Positions 5,389 through 6,043 of a DNA stretch of 6,043 nucleotides are shown in pieces. The DNA is from Bdellovibrionales bacterium (lineage in GTDB: Bacteria; Bdellovibrionota; Bdellovibrionia; Bdellovibrionales; UBA1609), in NCBI GenBank assembly GCA_020435185.1, contig JAGRAA010000449.1, positions 1 through 6,043 of the forward strand, in the 5' to 3' direction. Within the stretch, counting starts at the first letter, position 1; each line of letters begins with the position of its first letter. Below the pieces are notes generated by a model. It ran no database searches, was not told the origin of the DNA, and worked only from the letters and a program-made list of their open reading frames with translations. Both the position numbers and the translations under genes were made by a program.

Positions 5389-5709
5389 ATGAGTTTACAC
5401 TGTACACCAGTTAGTAAATGCCTAGATAAGAAAACCCTTATATGGGGTTTTGAAATGGCTGATCTGTTAGTAATTTTTCTAATGCTGGCCATTTTAAATT
5501 TCTTATTCGGGCAGACGAATCATAAGCTATTCTTGGTTTGGATGCCACCGGCCATTGTGGGACTTGTTTTAAAGTATGGAAAGAAGGGAAAACCAGAAAA
5601 TTTCCTTCTTCATTGGATCAGGTTTCAATTTAAGGCCGGTGTCTTCTGTGCCTTTAGGTTTCCAACAAATGACAAATTGCCACCTTCATTAAAGCGGGGG
5701 GTGGCCTAA
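5389..5709 (+). CDS. virB3: T4SS inner-membrane protein, VirB3/TraL-like
   Basis: A 106-residue small membrane protein with the layout of VirB3/TrbD/TraL: a short N-terminus (MSLHCTPVSKCLDKKT), two adjacent membrane helices at about 23-41 and 45-63, then a basic segment GKKGKPENFLLHWIRF (64-79) that resembles the Lys/Lys-Pro...Arg region after the helices in this family, and a polar tail. VirB3-type proteins anchor the VirB4 ATPase to the inner membrane and are needed for pilus assembly. The ATG at 5389 has AAGGGGG (5376-5382) at 6-nt spacing; an ATG at 5384 is closed at once by TGA. Its stop overlaps the next ATG by one base (TAATG), coupling it to the VirB4-type gene. Sequence in this family is poorly conserved, so the call rests on layout plus gene order. 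Confidence 0.8.
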   Translation: MSLHCTPVSKCLDKKTLIWGFEMADLLVIFLMLAILNFLFGQTNHKLFLVWMPPAIVGLVLKYGKKGKPENFLLHWIRFQFKAGVFCAFRFPTNDKLPPSLKRGVA

Positions 5710-6043
5710 TGTCTAGTGCATTAAGTGATCAGTTACAAGTTTGGGGTGTTGAAGACGACACCATCATATACACCGATGGCAGCATTGGATTTTGTTTGGC
5801 CCTCTCTCCTATTGATGTGAGCTGTGCTGATGAGTACACAGCCAATAAAATTCATGACAATCTTTGTAAGTTTTTAAATGCTTTGCCCTCAGGGATTGAT
5901 ATTCAATTTCTTCAAGAAATTACAGAAGGAAATAAAGCCGTCATTGATGAAAACGAACAGCTTTGTCATAAGGCCCAGTTAGATCTTATAAAAGAGTTAA
6001 ATCTTAAAAAAGTTGAAACCCTTAGGGAGCTGGATGCACATGG
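5709..6043 (+). CDS. virB4: T4SS ATPase, VirB4/TraC-like, N-terminal part (runs off window)
   Basis: Start of a large gene: 111 full codons from ATG 5709 to the window end with no stop. The visible part matches the N-terminal domain of VirB4/TraC ATPases: LQVWGVEDDTIIYTDGSIGF (9-28), where the DGSIGF strand corresponds to the DG-x-x-G beginning of TraC-like proteins, then LSPIDV (32-37), an amphipathic helix, and NALPSGIDIQFLQE (57-70), which matches the conserved LPxGxxxQ segment. The Walker A/B ATPase core would be downstream and cannot be checked. These proteins power pilus assembly and substrate transfer from the inner membrane. GGGGGTGG just before the start is the likely ribosome binding site, and the ATG overlaps the VirB3-like stop. 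The wording of the motifs looks closer to F-type TraC than to VirB4 of Agrobacterium, but this is a judgement by eye. Confidence 0.82.
   Translation, partial: MSSALSDQLQVWGVEDDTIIYTDGSIGFCLALSPIDVSCADEYTANKIHDNLCKFLNALPSGIDIQFLQEITEGNKAVIDENEQLCHKAQLDLIKELNLKKVETLRELDAH

Noticed and set aside
1..6043. CRISPR arrays, tRNA or rRNA genes, insertion sequences
   Set aside because: No regularly spaced direct repeats, no cloverleaf-like or rRNA-like sequence, and no transposase or terminal inverted repeats were seen.

Overview
The window is AT-rich Gram-negative-type DNA, densely packed and read entirely on the + strand. Start codons are preceded by G-rich ribosome binding sites, often of the form AAGGGG(G). 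Overall style (AT-rich, frequent GGCC words, Sec signal peptides, a sigma-54 enhancer-binding regulator, type IV secretion genes) would fit a member of the Bdellovibrionota / Bacteriovorax-like bacteria. That assignment is an impression; nothing in the window proves it. The right end is the start of a conjugative type IV secretion (T4SS) operon, so the window probably lies in or at the edge of a conjugative plasmid or integrative conjugative element.

Layout. (1) Bases 1-2737 hold a tightly coupled four-gene cluster: a sigma-54-dependent activator (5' end outside the window), a cytoplasmic alpha/beta hydrolase, a small exported helical protein, and a multi-pass membrane methyltransferase-like protein. 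Junctions are a 1-nt overlap, a 1-nt gap and a 0-nt gap. (2) Bases 2738-3940 hold a separately transcribed gene for a secreted serine hydrolase that carries a textbook EF-hand calcium loop. (3) Bases 3941-4163 are non-coding, with a cluster of palindromic ACTATC/GATAGT elements and, about 100 bp downstream, a good candidate sigma-54 (-24/-12) promoter. (4) Bases 4164-5000 hold four small genes of unknown function (60, 60, 47 and 108 residues), each with its own ribosome binding site. (5) Bases 5001-5092 are a leader whose 15-bp perfect inverted repeat covers the ribosome binding site and start codon of the next gene. (6) Bases 5093-6043 hold VirB2/TrbC-type pilin, VirB3/TraL-like protein and the N-terminus of a VirB4/TraC-type ATPase, in canonical order; the last runs off the window.

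Working model (inference). The sigma-54 activator at the left may control the promoter at about 4111-4125, which would read through the small genes into the T4SS genes. The palindromes at 3984-4040 sit where upstream activator sites of such promoters normally lie. Pilin translation may be further limited by the hairpin at 5014-5094. The middle block (about 2738-5092) is strikingly poor in GGCC words compared with both flanks, which hints at a different origin for the exported hydrolase and small-gene block.
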